64,000 nt of DNA from an uncultured Spirochaetales bacterium (GTDB taxonomy: Bacteria > Spirochaetota > Spirochaetia > Sphaerochaetales > Sphaerochaetaceae), in contig CALXRC010000006.1 of NCBI GenBank assembly GCA_944390865.1, positions 40,206 to 104,205 on the forward strand, in the 5' to 3' direction. The position numbers and the translations under genes are program-made. Every line of letters starts with the position of its first letter. Within the stretch, counting starts at the first letter, position 1. Shown in pieces: positions 8,306 through 15,663 of this stretch. The notes beneath the pieces are model-generated. The model did not search any database. It worked only from the letters and a program-made list of their open reading frames with translations, and was not told where the DNA came from.

Positions 8306-8668
8306 CTATTTCCCCTCTACCCTGTCCAACAGCTCGTTGAAGTCGGACTCAAGCAAGGAATAGGGGGAAACCTTTCCGGGATACACTACCAAGGCAATAT
8401 CGTGACCAGTTGTCTTTCTTTCATCACCCGGCACAACCCTTCTGTCTGACAGCCTGAATATTTCCTTCATCTGCCTTCTGATCCTGTTTCTCTGCACTGA
8501 GTTGCCATACTTTTTGGCAGGTATGACAATGAAACGGTCAAAACCAAGGGTATTGGCTGTAATTATCAACCGCATTCCCCTGCAGGTAAACTTCTTTCCC
8601 TGCCTGAAAATGCGGTCAATGTCCTGCCGGCTGCGGATAATTACTTCTTTAGAAAGGCTTCTTCTCAT
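8306..8668 (-). CDS. rnpA: Ribonuclease P protein component
   Basis: RnpA is the small basic protein subunit that helps the RNase P RNA bind pre-tRNA leaders. The 120-residue protein shows the helix [15 protein letters not shown] and the RNR motif [16 protein letters not shown] near residues 60-75. Its start codon lies inside the 3' end of rpmH, with a 20-base overlap in a different frame. No Shine-Dalgarno precedes it, so translation is probably coupled to rpmH. Extended rpmH/rnpA overlaps are known from Thermus. The gene order rpmH-rnpA-yidC-jag is conserved, but yidD is absent. Confidence 0.95.
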   Translation of the reverse strand: MRRSLSKEVIIRSRQDIDRIFRQGKKFTCRGMRLIITANTLGFDRFIVIPAKKYGNSVQRNRIRRQMKEIFRLSDRRVVPGDERKTTGHDIALVVYPGKVSPYSLLESDFNELLDRVEGK

Positions 8669-8816
8669 CAGAAACTGTCAGGCTGTGTCTGCCCTTTGCT
8701 CTGCGGCGTGCAAGAACAAGACGTCCGCCCTTAGTTGCCATGCGGGCTCTGAAACCAAACTTTCTAGTTCTCTTTGTCTTGCTTGGCTGATAAGTTCTTT
8801 TACCCTTGTAACTCAT
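8649..8816 (-). CDS. rpmH: 50S ribosomal protein L34
   Basis: The 55-residue translation starts [20 protein letters not shown] and continues with the L34 core [26 protein letters not shown]. It then has a short tail of about ten residues beyond the usual L34 end. That tail is encoded where the frame overlaps the start of rnpA. GGAGA lies 7 nt before the ATG. L34 is a small basic 23S rRNA-binding protein of the large ribosomal subunit. The gene heads the rpmH-rnpA-yidC-jag operon. Confidence 0.95.
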   Translation of the reverse strand: MSYKGKRTYQPSKTKRTRKFGFRARMATKGGRLVLARRRAKGRHSLTVSDEKKPF

Positions 8817-8874
8817 TTTCTATCTCCAACAAACATTGAATTTTTTTATTTAAGACAAAAGTGTCCGGTCTGCA

Positions 8875-8903
8875 ACTCTATAAAATAAAAAGAAAACAGT
8901 CAA
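8875..8903 (-). promoter_or_regulatory. rpmH operon promoter
   Basis: On the minus strand TTGACT (8898-8903) is followed after 17 bp by TAGAGT (8875-8880), about 60 bp before the rpmH ATG. The spacing is ideal, the -35 is strong and the -10 is moderate. Confidence 0.55.
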
Positions 8904-9067
8904 TTCTTTTTGCCGCATATTCATAAATAAAGCATTAGAAAATCTGCAGACCTGCCATTATTTTCAGCAGAATGCCGCCTTTTAAGCTGTCTGACTGGCA
9001 GCAGCTGAGATTCAAAAAGCTGTCTCATTTGACAGGATAAGAATATCAGTTTTACCTTTCTTGCTGA

Positions 9068-9364
9068 CTAAATCAGCACCCTGACCTTTCTTATCCTGTA
9101 AGAAGGAAAAATGGCATTCAGGCGTGAGAGAACCTCAGCCTGGTGTATTCGGAAATAATTTGAAAAAGCAGGATGAGTGCACCTGACGACAAGGCTTGTC
9201 TCATCAATAGATTCAAGCGTCACATTGTCTTTCATCTCAGGACCTATAATCTCATCCCATCTTGCAGCAACCGGATTGTCAGGACCGAGCTCAGAGATGA
9301 AACTTTCAAGATATTCGCTCAGGCTCGTTTCCTGCCAGCTTTTCTTTCTTTTCGGCTTTTCCAT
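9068..9364 (-). CDS. DUF721/DciA-like protein
   Basis: This 98-residue protein matches the DUF721 family: a basic N-terminus (KPKRKKSW), an NPVAARWDEIIGPEMKDN stretch, and the hydrophobic LVVRCTHPAFSNYFRIHQAEVLSRLNA core. DciA, a member of this family, is the ancestral loader or operator of the replicative helicase DnaB in bacteria lacking DnaC/DnaI. Its position beside recF, dnaN and dnaA fits such a role, which remains inferred. The start lies inside recF with a 59-base overlap in another frame, suggesting tight translational coupling. Confidence 0.8.
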   Translation of the reverse strand: MEKPKRKKSWQETSLSEYLESFISELGPDNPVAARWDEIIGPEMKDNVTLESIDETSLVVRCTHPAFSNYFRIHQAEVLSRLNAIFPSYRIRKVRVLI

Positions 9365-10424
9365 TTCTCATCACGTATTCTAGTCTGTCCTCTTTCTTTT
9401 CTTCAAAGTACTTCTCATCTGGAAGAAAGGTGAAAAAGGCCTGGGAATAATTGTCAATTCTTTCCAGGAACATTGCCCTCTTATGGGCATCAAGCTCCAG
9501 AAGCACGTCATCAATCAGCAGTACAGGCATCTTTTTCGTCATTTCATAATAAAACCTGGATTCTGCAAGACGAAAGAGAATTGAGGCAAGACGGACCTGA
9601 CCTGTTGACCCTGTCTGACTGAACGGACCGTTCTCGTCACAGACCGTGAAGCGGTCTCTGTGAATGCCTGAAGCGGTTGTAAGCATGCTTATATCCCTTT
9701 CATGTGTCGTCTCAAGGTAAGCGATAACCTCTTCTTCGCTTTCCAGATTTCTCCATGAAGGCTGGTACCTTATGCTGATATTCTTGTCTGTCTGCGATAT
9801 CTCACGGTAAAGGGATGGAAATATCTCATTAAACCGTTCGACACCTTCCCTGCGCTTGCGCTCAACCTCAAGTCCGTATTTTGCAAGCCTCTCGTCATAA
9901 AGTGATATGAGAGAATGCTGGTTTGATTTTATGGCTGAGTTTCTCTGACTCAGGATGGATTTGTATTTTCTCAGACTGTCAAGGTAGAGAGGATCGTAAA
10001 GACTGAAGGTCTGATCAAAGAATCTCCTTCTGTATTCAGGCTCTCCTTTCACAAAGTTGATGTCTTCATGGCTGAATATGATCACAGGAAAGTTATAGAT
10101 CAGCTCTTTGCGGTCTCTGATGTCCTTTGAATCAAGCAGAATCCTTCTCTTTCCATTGTGATTTATGTAATCGACAGTGCGCACCTGACCGTCATCATCT
10201 GTGACAGTGCAGGCAAGATGAAGCTTTTCTGCGCCAAAAGTGATGGCTTCCTTCGCATTAGCAGTACGGAAGGAAGAACCATAAGACAAGAGATAAACGG
10301 ACTCGAGAACATTTGTTTTTCCCTGTCCGTTTATTCCTTCGAGAATGACGTTCCTGCTGTCTGTATCAAGACTGCCGTTCTCTATATTCCTGAAATTGAA
10401 GTACTTTATTTTTGTGAACAGCAT
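9306..10424 (-). CDS. recF: DNA replication and repair protein RecF
   Basis: RecF is an SMC/ABC-like ATPase that loads RecA at single-strand gaps through the RecFOR pathway. The 372-residue protein has Walker A INGQGKTNVLESVY near residues 30-43. The coiled-coil arms lie in the middle. The signature region is FSQTGSTGQVRLASILFRLAE, and Walker B with the D-loop is PVLLIDDVLLELDAHKR near 295-312. The start shares one base with the dnaN stop (TGATG), so the two are coupled. The 3' end overlaps the dciA-like gene by 59 bases. Confidence 0.95.
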   Translation of the reverse strand: MLFTKIKYFNFRNIENGSLDTDSRNVILEGINGQGKTNVLESVYLLSYGSSFRTANAKEAITFGAEKLHLACTVTDDDGQVRTVDYINHNGKRRILLDSKDIRDRKELIYNFPVIIFSHEDINFVKGEPEYRRRFFDQTFSLYDPLYLDSLRKYKSILSQRNSAIKSNQHSLISLYDERLAKYGLEVERKRREGVERFNEIFPSLYREISQTDKNISIRYQPSWRNLESEEEVIAYLETTHERDISMLTTASGIHRDRFTVCDENGPFSQTGSTGQVRLASILFRLAESRFYYEMTKKMPVLLIDDVLLELDAHKRAMFLERIDNYSQAFFTFLPDEKYFEEKKEDRLEYVMRNGKAEKKEKLAGNEPERIS

Positions 10425-11524
10425 CAGTGCATCGGCATTATGACAAAAAGATAGTCCTTCTCAGGTTCAGGCTGGACGACGATCGCCGTGCTGGCACTGT
10501 TGAAGCAGATCTTGATATTTTCAGAATCTGTAAGCTTGAGAGGTGTCTGCAGGAAGCTGTAATTGAAAGGTATCACTGTCTCAGGTCCGTCATAATCACA
10601 GTTGATCATGACCTTAGCATCGCCTATCTCAACATTCTCGCTTGACAGCAGCATTCCGTTCTTGTCCAGATCAATAAAGATCTTCTTGCTCGTGCTGTCT
10701 ACGCAGAGGGCAACTTGTGAAAGACCGTCAAGCAGTGCAGACACGCTTACAGTGCATTCATAGCTGAATGATGTAGGAATGACTTTCTGGTAAGCAGGAT
10801 AGTTTCCGCTTATAAGTGTGGAATAGATTGTATGTCCGTTCAACTGGGCGAAAATGCTGGATGAGCTTACGGCAAGAGAGAGAAGGCCTTCTCCTGTACC
10901 TATTGATACAAGCTGGTTCAGGAACTTTATCGGAATGATGCATGGCTTGAAATCAGGAATTTCCTGCTCAAAGACCTTGCGGGAGACAGAAAGGCGCTTT
11001 CCGTCAGTTGAGACCATGACAAGCTGACCCTCAGCATTTTTCTCCATGAACACACCTGTAAGGAAGAATTTTGTCTCATCAGTTCCGACAGAGAAAGTAG
11101 TCTTGCTGATCATGTCGAAAAAATCACGCTGCGAAAGTGAGAAATACTGGTCTTCGCAGGTCAGCAGCTTTGGAAACTTATCTGCAGGAAGAGTCTTGAG
11201 ATTGAACTTTATGTTCTTGTCGCCTCTGACTGAGATGTTTATCATTCCGTCATCTTCGCTGAAGTCGATGTCTGAAGATGGAAGTGATTTCAGAATTGAC
11301 TGGAATTTGTCGCATGTGACAGTAGTAGAGCCTGGAACTTCGGTTATTACAGGAAAACTAGTGGTAAAACCGAGCTTCTGGTCAGTGCTTTTGATTGTCA
11401 GTGTGTTCTGATAGTTTTCAAGCAGTACGTTTGAAGATATTGAAAGAGCATTTCTCTGGCTTGTGAAGTTATTTGCATGCTCGATTTCTTTAAGAATTGT
11501 ATCTCTCTGGCAGGTAAATTTCAT
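10424..11524 (-). CDS. dnaN: DNA polymerase III beta sliding clamp
   Basis: The 366-residue protein has the length and three-domain layout of the ring-forming clamp that tethers polymerase III to DNA. The N-terminus MKFTCQRDTILKEIEHANNF, the KSTDQKLGF strand and the C-terminal YLFVIMPMH, a pattern near the partner-binding cleft, are family-typical. GGGGAGG lies 6 nt before the ATG. It is the first gene of dnaN-recF-dciA and is transcribed from the dnaA-dnaN intergenic region that also holds the putative origin repeats. Confidence 0.96.
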   Translation of the reverse strand: MKFTCQRDTILKEIEHANNFTSQRNALSISSNVLLENYQNTLTIKSTDQKLGFTTSFPVITEVPGSTTVTCDKFQSILKSLPSSDIDFSEDDGMINISVRGDKNIKFNLKTLPADKFPKLLTCEDQYFSLSQRDFFDMISKTTFSVGTDETKFFLTGVFMEKNAEGQLVMVSTDGKRLSVSRKVFEQEIPDFKPCIIPIKFLNQLVSIGTGEGLLSLAVSSSSIFAQLNGHTIYSTLISGNYPAYQKVIPTSFSYECTVSVSALLDGLSQVALCVDSTSKKIFIDLDKNGMLLSSENVEIGDAKVMINCDYDGPETVIPFNYSFLQTPLKLTDSENIKICFNSASTAIVVQPEPEKDYLFVIMPMH

Positions 11525-11554
11525 AATGCCTCCCCTAATTATTCATACTAGATA

Positions 11555-11560
11555 ATTATA
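11555..11560 (-). promoter_or_regulatory. Putative dnaN -10 element
   Basis: A perfect TATAAT lies on the minus strand about 30 bp before the dnaN ATG, where a promoter is expected. I could not identify a convincing -35 box. Confidence 0.4.
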
Positions 11561-11726
11561 AGGTAAAAGAGCAAAAAAAAGTAGTACAAACTGAGAAGAC
11601 TGCTAAAAACTTGTTTTTGATTAAATGACAGGTAAATGCGGAAAGCTGTATCAGCCGTTTCAGCAGTTCATACCCTTTATGACTGTTAATAGAATAAAAA
11701 AGATTTCGTAGTAGTGGCAGTAAGGC

Positions 11727-11841
11727 CTGTTGAAATGTTGAAAAAGCATTCATCTTTTTTTATTGAAATAAAATAGACTTACTGAAAACTTGTTGAAAAC
11801 ATCGTTGATAACTCATTTTCTGCTGTTGAAATGTTGAAAAA
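11727..11841 (-). repeat. Duplicated 19-mer containing DnaA-box-like sequences
   Basis: The plus-strand sequence CTGTTGAAATGTTGAAAAA occurs exactly at 11727-11745 and again at 11823-11841, 96 bp apart. Each copy holds one perfect and one near-perfect inverse of TTTTCAACA spaced 8 bp apart. Confidence 0.8.
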
Positions 11842-12019
11842 ACCTGATGAGTGATGAAAGTTTTCAACATAAGGCTGTGTTTTCAACATATGATTGAACA
11901 GGTTTTAAACAGGTTCTCAACAAGTTTTCAACAGAGTTTTGAACAGCAGGAATGACAGTTTTCCTTTCTTTTTGAAATGAAGAACATGAAAAAATCATTT
12001 TTCGCAGGCTGTAAGTTAT

Positions 12020-12050
12020 CTGATGCCAGGCTTCGGCAGGCCGGCATCAG
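12020..12050 (-). other. Hairpin downstream of dnaA
   Basis: CTGATGCC (12020-12027) and GGCATCAG (12043-12050) form a perfect 8-bp stem with a GC-rich interior, 42 bases beyond the dnaA stop. No T-run follows on the minus strand, so an intrinsic terminator is not clear. It may end dnaA transcription before the origin repeats. Confidence 0.5.
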
Positions 12051-12091
12051 ACAGATACTGTTTCTTTGTATTTTAAGATTGCAGCGTGAAA

Positions 12092-13438
12092 TTACTTTTT
12101 CCTGATTTTTGTTTCCAGACTGTCCAGAGCAGAAGCCAGCTCTGCATTCTGCTTTCTTTCCTTTTCAACCTTGTCTATTGAATGAGTTATGGTTGAATGG
12201 TCACGGTCAAAATATGATCCGATCTCTGTTGTTGAGTACTGGGTCAGCCTTCTTGTCAGGTAAATGGCAATATTTCTTGCATCCTTTATTATAGCTGTTC
12301 TCTTCTTGCCTTTTATTTCCGCAACATCAATATTGAAATACTGTGCGACTTCTCTGACAATCGTGCTCATTGAGATGTCCTGCTCCCCCGCCATAGGACT
12401 TGCAATGATGTTCTTGAGCTGTTCCTGGGCTATTTCAAGGGTTATGTCGCTCTTGATGAGGTTTGAATAGGCAATCAGGGTTGTAAGTGATCCTTCAAGA
12501 TCCCTTACATTTGTTTTGATGTTCTCAGCTATGTAGTTGATGACGCTGTCATAGATCCTCACGCCCTTTGTTTCGCACTTCTTTCTCAGAATGGCCACGC
12601 GTGTCTCATAGTCAGGAGCTGTCAGATTGATGTTCAAACCCCTTGTGAATCTTGACTTGAGCCTGTCAGTGAAACCCTTGAGTTCGCTTATCGGACGATC
12701 ACAGGTGAAGACAATCTGCTTGTTTGTCTCATAAAGATCGTTGAAGGTATGGAAAAGCTCTTCCTGAGTCTGTATTTTCTTTTCCAGAAAATGGATATCA
12801 TCAATCAGAAGGATATCTGCCTTGCGGTATTTGATCCTGAACTGGGAAGTGTTCTTGTTTGTCAGGGACTGGATATAGTCATTTGTAAATGTCTCTGCAG
12901 TTACATAAACCACGTTCTTTCTGGGATTCTCTTCTTCAATATAGTTTCCGATTGATTCCAGAAGATGTGTCTTGCCAAGACCTACTCCTCCATAAATAAG
13001 GCATGGATTATAGCTCATGCCTGGATGCATGGCGATTGCCTTGGCTGCGTTATAGGCAAAGATTGTGCTTTCGCATGGAATGAAGTTGTCAAATGTATAT
13101 GCAGGATTGAGAAGGCTCTTTCTTATTTTCTGATTTGATGGAATTTCCTGAGGAATCTCCTCGCTGTCCCCTTCTGTGGTTGATTCGTCACTTGCAATAG
13201 TCACATCAAAAGCAACCTTGTTGCCGCTCAGCTCCTCCATGAGATTCCGGGCTTCTGTCATACAGCTTTTTTCAAAGTTTACTTTTGTCATTGCAGAGTC
13301 ACATTCCAGGTAGACAGTATTTCCTTCTTCCTTCTTGAATGTGACGTAATCGAGCCACATGGTCTTTGCCTCTGGCAGTGAGTCATTAAGCTGTTCTAGA
13401 GTCTGATACCAAATTGATTCCAACATAGCTTTTTCCAT
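12092..13438 (-). CDS. dnaA: Chromosomal replication initiator DnaA
   Basis: DnaA binds origin boxes and melts the origin as an ATP-bound filament. The 448-residue protein has N-terminal domain I (WYQTLEQLND onwards) and an acidic linker at about 85-105. The AAA+ domain carries Walker A GGVGLGKTHLLE near 149-160 and Walker B ILLIDDIHFLEKK. Domain IV contains the DNA-contacting signature FDRDHSTITHSIDKVE. An alternative ATG lies 12 nt downstream. I prefer 13438 because a CATAAT -10 box ends exactly 6 nt before it with TTGAAA 16 bp further up, which predicts a leaderless message. No Shine-Dalgarno is present. Confidence 0.96.
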   Translation of the reverse strand: MEKAMLESIWYQTLEQLNDSLPEAKTMWLDYVTFKKEEGNTVYLECDSAMTKVNFEKSCMTEARNLMEELSGNKVAFDVTIASDESTTEGDSEEIPQEIPSNQKIRKSLLNPAYTFDNFIPCESTIFAYNAAKAIAMHPGMSYNPCLIYGGVGLGKTHLLESIGNYIEEENPRKNVVYVTAETFTNDYIQSLTNKNTSQFRIKYRKADILLIDDIHFLEKKIQTQEELFHTFNDLYETNKQIVFTCDRPISELKGFTDRLKSRFTRGLNINLTAPDYETRVAILRKKCETKGVRIYDSVINYIAENIKTNVRDLEGSLTTLIAYSNLIKSDITLEIAQEQLKNIIASPMAGEQDISMSTIVREVAQYFNIDVAEIKGKKRTAIIKDARNIAIYLTRRLTQYSTTEIGSYFDRDHSTITHSIDKVEKERKQNAELASALDSLETKIRKK

Positions 13439-13444
13439 GACTAT

Positions 13445-13472
13445 ATTATGAGGGGGATTGTCTTTTTTTCAA
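13445..13472 (-). promoter_or_regulatory. dnaA promoter (leaderless type)
   Basis: On the minus strand TTGAAA (13467-13472) is followed after 16 bp by CATAAT (13445-13450). The -10 box is 6 nt from the dnaA ATG, so the predicted start point is the initiation codon itself. Confidence 0.6.
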
Positions 13473-13555
13473 GATATAGCCAGATTTCTTTTTATTTTGA
13501 TATATATGGTTGCCATTAAAGGAAATATCAAAAGAATGAATTTATATTCCCCAGG

Positions 13556-13584
13556 TTGAATTTTTTCTGTCAGGACGCTATTAT
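13556..13584 (+). promoter_or_regulatory. gyrB-gyrA promoter
   Basis: TTGAAT (13556-13561), 17 bp spacer, TATTAT (13579-13584). It lies about 50 bp before the gyrB start in the divergent dnaA-gyrB gap. Confidence 0.65.
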
Positions 13585-13633
13585 ATCTAAGGATATTATA
13601 TTATCTGCAGCTAAAAACAAATAAGGAATGTTT

Positions 13634-15652
13634 ATGGACGAGACAAACGAGAAAGAAGAACTCTCTGTTCAGCAGTCTCAGGTGACCAGCGGGTCCGAAG
13701 AGTATGACAGCAGCGAGATTCAGGTTCTTGAGGGATTGGAACATGTAAGGCTCCGCCCTGGCATGTATATCGGAACCACGGGCATTGATGGTCTTCATCA
13801 CCTTGTTTATGAGGTGCTGGACAACAGTATTGATGAGGCAATGGCCGGTTTCTGCGATCATATACAGATCTATTTTGACAATGGTGAATACGGAGAAGTC
13901 TGTACTGTTGAGGATAATGGAAGAGGTATTCCTACTGACATTCACCCTCAGGTCGGAAAATCAGCTCTTGAAGTATGTCTTACAAAGCTGAATGCCGGAG
14001 GAAAGTTCGGAAAAGGAGCTTACAAAGTTTCCGGCGGCCTTCATGGTGTTGGCGTGTCCTGTGTAAATGCTCTGTCAATCTGGATGGAAGCTACTGTATA
14101 CCATGATGGAAAGATCTACCATCAGGTCTATCACAGAGGCATTCCGGAAGAAGACGTGAAGGTTATCGGAACCTGTGATCCTGAAAAGCACGGCACCACA
14201 ATCAGCTTCTCACCTGACTTTGAGGTCATGGAGAAGAACAGCTTCAGCTATGACACGCTTGCTTCCCGCTTCAGAGAGCTGAGCTATCTGAATCACGGAA
14301 TCAAGATTACGCTTACAGACAGACGTTTTGGTGAGGAAAAAGTCGAGGTTTTTCACTCTGAAGGCGGTCTTTCTGAGTTTGTAAGCTACCTTAACCAATA
14401 TAAGAAGACTCTGTTTCCTCCTGTTTCATTTGAAGCAGTCAAGAATGATGTTGTTGTGGAAGTAGCCTTTCAGTACAACGACAAGTATGATGAGAAGGTC
14501 TACTCTTTCGTCAACAACATCAACACCCGTGAAGGCGGCACTCACCTTACAGGCTTCAAGACAGCCGTGCTCATGGCTGTCAACAACCAGCTCCAGAAGA
14601 ATCAGAAAATGCTTAAGAAGTTTGGCGGAGACAAACTCGAATCCACCGATATTTCAGAAGGTCTGACAGGGGTCGTTTCCATCAAGATTGCAAATCCTCA
14701 GTTTGAAGGACAGACAAAGATGAAGCTTGGCAATGCCAACGTCCGAGGCATTGTGCAGTCTCTTGTGTACGAGAAACTCAATGATTATTTCGATGAGTTC
14801 CCGGCAAACATCGAGATGCTTCTTGATAAGGCAATCAGTGCAGCTCTGGGAAGAATTGCCGCCAGAAAGGCGCGTGAGCAGATCAGAAAGAAAAGTGAAG
14901 GCGGCGGCCTGCCGGGCAAGCTTGCCGACTGTTCTGAAAAAGATCCTGCGAAGTGCGAGGTCTTTATCGTTGAGGGTGATTCAGCAGGCGGATCGGCAAA
15001 ACAGGGCCGTGACAGGCGTTTTCAGGCTATCCTTCCTCTCTGGGGAAAGATGCTTAATGTCGAAAAGGCTCAGGAATATAAGGTTCTGGGCAACGACAAG
15101 CTTCAGCCTGTCATCTCAACAATCGGTGCAGGCCTTACCCGCTACAACAATACAAATGACGGAAGCGATGATGAGCAGACTTTTGACATCACAAAGGCCC
15201 GCTATCACAAGATAATCATCATGGCTGATGCCGATGTCGACGGTTCTCATATCAGAACGCTGCTGCTTACTTTCTTCTTCAGGTACATGAGACCTCTTAT
15301 TGAGGCCGGATATATCTATTTCGCAATGCCGCCTCTTTACAAGATCACTCTCGGAAAGAAAGTGTTCTATGCCTATGATGAGGCAGACAAGAAGCGCATC
15401 ATTGAGGAAAATGCCGCAGGAATTGATGAGGCAAAGATCCCTATCCAGAGATATAAGGGTCTTGGTGAGATGAACCCGGAACAGCTTTGGGAGACGACAA
15501 TGAATCCCGAAACCAGGCTTATCAGCAAGGTTCATCTTGAAGATGCTGAAGAAGCTGACAGGGTCTTCTCCATGCTTATGGGTGAAGATGTTGAGCCAAG
15601 ACGTGAGTTCATAGAACAGAATGCGACTTACGTAGCCAATCTGGATGTTTAA
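13634..15652 (+). CDS. gyrB: DNA gyrase subunit B
   Basis: GyrB is the ATPase subunit of gyrase, which introduces negative supercoils. The 672-residue protein has the GHKL ATPase domain (DNSIDEA, EDNGRGIPTDIH, GGLHGVGVSCVNALS), the transducer domain, and the TOPRIM domain with EGDSAGGSAKQGRDRR and DADVDGSHIRTLLL. It ends with the Zn-less tail RYKGLGEMNPEQLWETTM. ATG 13634 is favoured over 13628 because AAGGA is directly adjacent to the earlier codon but well spaced for the later one. The LPLWGKMLNVEK stretch has Trp where E. coli has Arg. It forms an operon with gyrA (11-nt gap). Confidence 0.95.
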   Translation: MDETNEKEELSVQQSQVTSGSEEYDSSEIQVLEGLEHVRLRPGMYIGTTGIDGLHHLVYEVLDNSIDEAMAGFCDHIQIYFDNGEYGEVCTVEDNGRGIPTDIHPQVGKSALEVCLTKLNAGGKFGKGAYKVSGGLHGVGVSCVNALSIWMEATVYHDGKIYHQVYHRGIPEEDVKVIGTCDPEKHGTTISFSPDFEVMEKNSFSYDTLASRFRELSYLNHGIKITLTDRRFGEEKVEVFHSEGGLSEFVSYLNQYKKTLFPPVSFEAVKNDVVVEVAFQYNDKYDEKVYSFVNNINTREGGTHLTGFKTAVLMAVNNQLQKNQKMLKKFGGDKLESTDISEGLTGVVSIKIANPQFEGQTKMKLGNANVRGIVQSLVYEKLNDYFDEFPANIEMLLDKAISAALGRIAARKAREQIRKKSEGGGLPGKLADCSEKDPAKCEVFIVEGDSAGGSAKQGRDRRFQAILPLWGKMLNVEKAQEYKVLGNDKLQPVISTIGAGLTRYNNTNDGSDDEQTFDITKARYHKIIIMADADVDGSHIRTLLLTFFFRYMRPLIEAGYIYFAMPPLYKITLGKKVFYAYDEADKKRIIEENAAGIDEAKIPIQRYKGLGEMNPEQLWETTMNPETRLISKVHLEDAEEADRVFSMLMGEDVEPRREFIEQNATYVANLDV

Positions 15653-15663
15653 GGAATTAAGTT

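Larger units (their letters stand above)
11525..12091. other. dnaA-dnaN intergenic region, candidate oriC
   Basis: There is no gene in these 567 bases. TTTTCAACA, a DnaA-box-like 9-mer, occurs six times: at 11736-11744, 11791-11799 and 11832-11840 on minus, and at 11861-11869, 11880-11888 and 11925-11933 on plus. Near copies lie at 11728, 11824 and 11914. The three minus-oriented copies precede the three plus-oriented ones. Transcription on both sides points away from the dnaA-gyrB boundary just to the right. AT-rich DNA flanks the boxes. Origin function is inferred. Confidence 0.65.

Noticed and set aside
12020..12050. Hairpin after dnaA as a strong intrinsic terminator
   Set aside because: The stem is good but it is followed by ATAACTTACAG rather than T-rich sequence on the minus strand, so it is listed only as a hairpin.
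12092..12294. Antisense open frames within dnaA, gyrA, leuS and other large genes
   Set aside because: Many long open frames lie opposite or out of frame with clear genes. They show no family motifs, start signals or signal peptides and follow the codon bias of the real genes.
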